The notes under the pieces are model-generated. The model was not told the DNA's origin and ran no database searches. It saw only the letters and a program-made list of their open reading frames with translations. From the NCBI GenBank assembly GCA_020099315.1, contig CP083650.1:620001-684000 (forward strand): a stretch of 64,000 nucleotides of DNA, written 5' to 3'. Made by a program: the position numbers and the translations under genes. This document shows positions 62,272 to 64,000 of this stretch, piece after piece (the first letter of the stretch is position 1; every line of letters starts with the position of its first letter). This DNA comes from Citrobacter europaeus (GTDB taxonomy: Bacteria > Pseudomonadota > Gammaproteobacteria > Enterobacterales > Enterobacteriaceae).

Positions 62272-63672
62272 TTATTTGATGCTGCGAATGTCGGCAAAAT
62301 GACCGGTGACGGCGGCAGCGGCAGCCATGGCCGGACTGACTAAGTGCGTACGACCACCGCGGCCCTGACGACCTTCAAAGTTACGGTTGCTGGTGGATGC
62401 GCAACGCTCGCCAGGGTTCAGGCGGTCATTGTTCATGGCCAGGCACATGGAACAGCCAGGCAAACGCCATTCAAATCCTGCTTCGATGAAGATCTTGTCC
62501 AGACCTTCCGCTTCCGCCTGCGCTTTCACCGGACCAGAACCCGGCACTACCAGCGCCTGAACGCCAGGCGCGACTTTACGTCCTTTGGCGATTTCCGCCG
62601 CGGCACGTAAATCTTCAATACGCGAGTTGGTGCAGGAACCGATGAACACTTTATCGATAGCCACTTCAGTTAAAGGAATGCCCGGTTTCAGCCCCATATA
62701 CGCCAGCGCTTTTTCAGCCGATGCGCGCTCAACGGGATCGGCAAATGAAGCCGGATCGGGAATATTATCGTTCACTGAGATGACTTGACCCGGGTTCGTA
62801 CCCCAGGTGACCTGCGGCGCGATCTCTTCTGCCTGCAGAGTAACGACGGTATCAAACGTTGCATTGTCGTCGGTTTTCAGCGTTTTCCAGTACTCTACCG
62901 CGTGGGCGAAATCCTCGCCTTTCGGTGCGTGTAAACGACCCTGCACATAGTTAAAGGTCGTTTCATCCGGTGCGACCAGACCCGCTTTGGCGCCCATTTC
63001 AATGGCCATGTTGCACAGGGTCATGCGGCCTTCCATGCTCAGCGCGCGGATGGCTTCGCCGCAAAACTCAACGACGTGTCCGGTACCGCCTGCGCTACCG
63101 GTTTTACCGATAATCGCCAGTACGATATCTTTAGCGGTAATGCCAGCCGCTGCTTGACCGTTGACTTCAATCTTCATGGTTTTGGCGCGCCCCTGTTTCA
63201 GGGTCTGCGTTGCCAGAACGTGTTCAACCTCAGAGGTGCCAATACCAAAGGCCAGTGCGCCAAATGCGCCGTGTGTGGCGGTGTGGGAATCGCCGCAGAC
63301 GATGGTCATACCCGGCAACGTTACGCCTTGCTCAGGTCCCATCACGTGGACGATACCCTGATACGGGTGGTTCAGGTCGTACAGTTCGACGCCAAATTCA
63401 TTGCAGTTTTTGATCAATTCCTGCATCTGAATACGCGCCATTTCGCCGGAGGCGTTAATGTCTTTGGTCTGCGTGGAGACGTTGTGGTCCATGGTGGCGA
63501 AGGTTTTACCGGGCTGGCGCACCTGACGTCCATGCGCGCGCAGGCCATCAAACGCCTGCGGAGAGGTCACTTCATGCACCAGATGCCTGTCGATATACAA
63601 CAGCGGGGTTTCGTTTTGCGCTTCAAAGACAACGTGCGCATCAAACAATTTTTCGTATAACGTTTTAGCCAT
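62272..63672 (-). CDS. leuC: 3-isopropylmalate dehydratase large subunit
   Basis: Aconitase-family subunit of 466 residues holding the [4Fe-4S] cluster. Ligand cysteines lie in FIGSCTNSRIEDLR near residue 347 and in PGCSMCLAMNND near residue 407. It joins LeuD to convert 2- to 3-isopropylmalate. It lies two bases after the leuB stop. Confidence 0.97.
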   Translation of the reverse strand: MAKTLYEKLFDAHVVFEAQNETPLLYIDRHLVHEVTSPQAFDGLRAHGRQVRQPGKTFATMDHNVSTQTKDINASGEMARIQMQELIKNCNEFGVELYDLNHPYQGIVHVMGPEQGVTLPGMTIVCGDSHTATHGAFGALAFGIGTSEVEHVLATQTLKQGRAKTMKIEVNGQAAAGITAKDIVLAIIGKTGSAGGTGHVVEFCGEAIRALSMEGRMTLCNMAIEMGAKAGLVAPDETTFNYVQGRLHAPKGEDFAHAVEYWKTLKTDDNATFDTVVTLQAEEIAPQVTWGTNPGQVISVNDNIPDPASFADPVERASAEKALAYMGLKPGIPLTEVAIDKVFIGSCTNSRIEDLRAAAEIAKGRKVAPGVQALVVPGSGPVKAQAEAEGLDKIFIEAGFEWRLPGCSMCLAMNNDRLNPGERCASTSNRNFEGRQGRGGRTHLVSPAMAAAAAVTGHFADIRSIK

Positions 63673-63674
63673 GA

Positions 63675-64000
63675 TTACACCCCTTCTGCGACGTAACGGG
63701 CAATGATGTCACCCATTTCATCAGTACCGACTGCGGCAGCGCCACGGGCTAAGTCACCGGTGCGAATGCCTTCTTCTAATGCGCGATTGATGGCGCTCTC
63801 AATAGCGGTGGCCGCATCATTGGCATCCAGGCTATAGCGCAACAGCAGCGCCAGCGACAGGATTTGGGCGATAGGGTTGGCAATGTTTTTCCCGGCGATA
63901 TCCGGGGCGGAACCGCCTGCGGGTTCGTACAGACCAAAGCCCTGCTCATTCAGGCTGGCGGACGGTAACATACCCATTGATCCGGTGATCATGGCGCATT
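63675..64000 (-). CDS. leuB: 3-isopropylmalate dehydrogenase, C-terminal part (5' end outside window)
   Basis: The last 108 or so residues of the NAD-dependent dehydrogenase that makes 2-ketoisocaproate's precursor in leucine synthesis. The frame enters at the right edge reading C-A-M-I-T-G-S-M-G-M-L-P-S-A. The family motif GLYEPAGGSAPDIAGKNIANP is present. Confidence 0.96.
   Translation of the reverse strand, partial: CAMITGSMGMLPSASLNEQGFGLYEPAGGSAPDIAGKNIANPIAQILSLALLLRYSLDANDAATAIESAINRALEEGIRTGDLARGAAAVGTDEMGDIIARYVAEGV

Overview
The window is chromosomal DNA from an enterobacterium close to Escherichia, Salmonella and Citrobacter. The gene order ileS-lspA-fkpB-ispH-rihC ... dapB-carAB-caiF-caiTABCDE-fixABCX-yaaU-kefFC-folA-apaHG-rsmA-pdxA-surA-lptD-djlA-rluA-rapA-polB ... 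araDAB-araC-yabI-thiBPQ-sgrR-sgrS/T-setA-leuDCB matches the thr-leu region of the E. coli chromosome. Most proteins have the same length as their E. coli counterparts. The short AraC (281 residues), the carnitine genes and the accessory insertions point to Citrobacter more than to E. coli; this genus call is inference. There is no prophage, insertion sequence, tRNA, rRNA or CRISPR array. Many REP/BIME units lie between genes, and one ERIC element lies between lptD and djlA.

Layout. 1-3479: translation and lipoprotein maturation (ileS end, lspA), fkpB, ispH and rihC. 3480-10493: an accessory sugar module not found here in E. coli. It has two cupin-type phosphoglucose isomerase homologues (+ strand), a divergently oriented operon (- strand) of a kinase-like/mannose-6-phosphate-isomerase fusion and a complete mannose-family PTS permease (IIA, IIB, IIC, IID), and a LacI-type regulator. 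Near-identical palindromes around GGTTAATCGATTAACC lie before each transcription unit, so the module looks like one self-contained regulon of unknown substrate. 10494-16571: dapB, and carAB with its pyrimidine/arginine control region. 16572-28015: CaiF, the cai operon and the divergent fixABCX electron-transfer operon, which together run anaerobic carnitine reduction. 28163-32320: yaaU, a small lipoprotein, and kefFC.

32519-41005: folA, then the lptD-surA-pdxA-rsmA-apaG-apaH operon (- strand) and djlA. 41101-47207: rluA, rapA and polB. 47222-48775 is a small AT-rich islet between polB and araD. It encodes a DUF218 membrane-anchored protein and an unrecognised 127-residue repeat protein. A LexA-like box and a -10 element for polB sit inside the end and terminator of the DUF218 gene. 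48813-54021: arabinose operon and araC with recognisable O1, O2, I1/I2 and CRP sites. 54141-61565: yabI, thiBPQ behind a TPP riboswitch, and the sugar-phosphate stress locus sgrR / sgrS-sgrT / setA. 61656-64000: leuD, leuC and the 3' part of leuB.

The most interesting material is the 3.5-10.5 kb sugar module, especially its 581-residue fusion protein with a degenerate P-loop, and the polB-araD islet.
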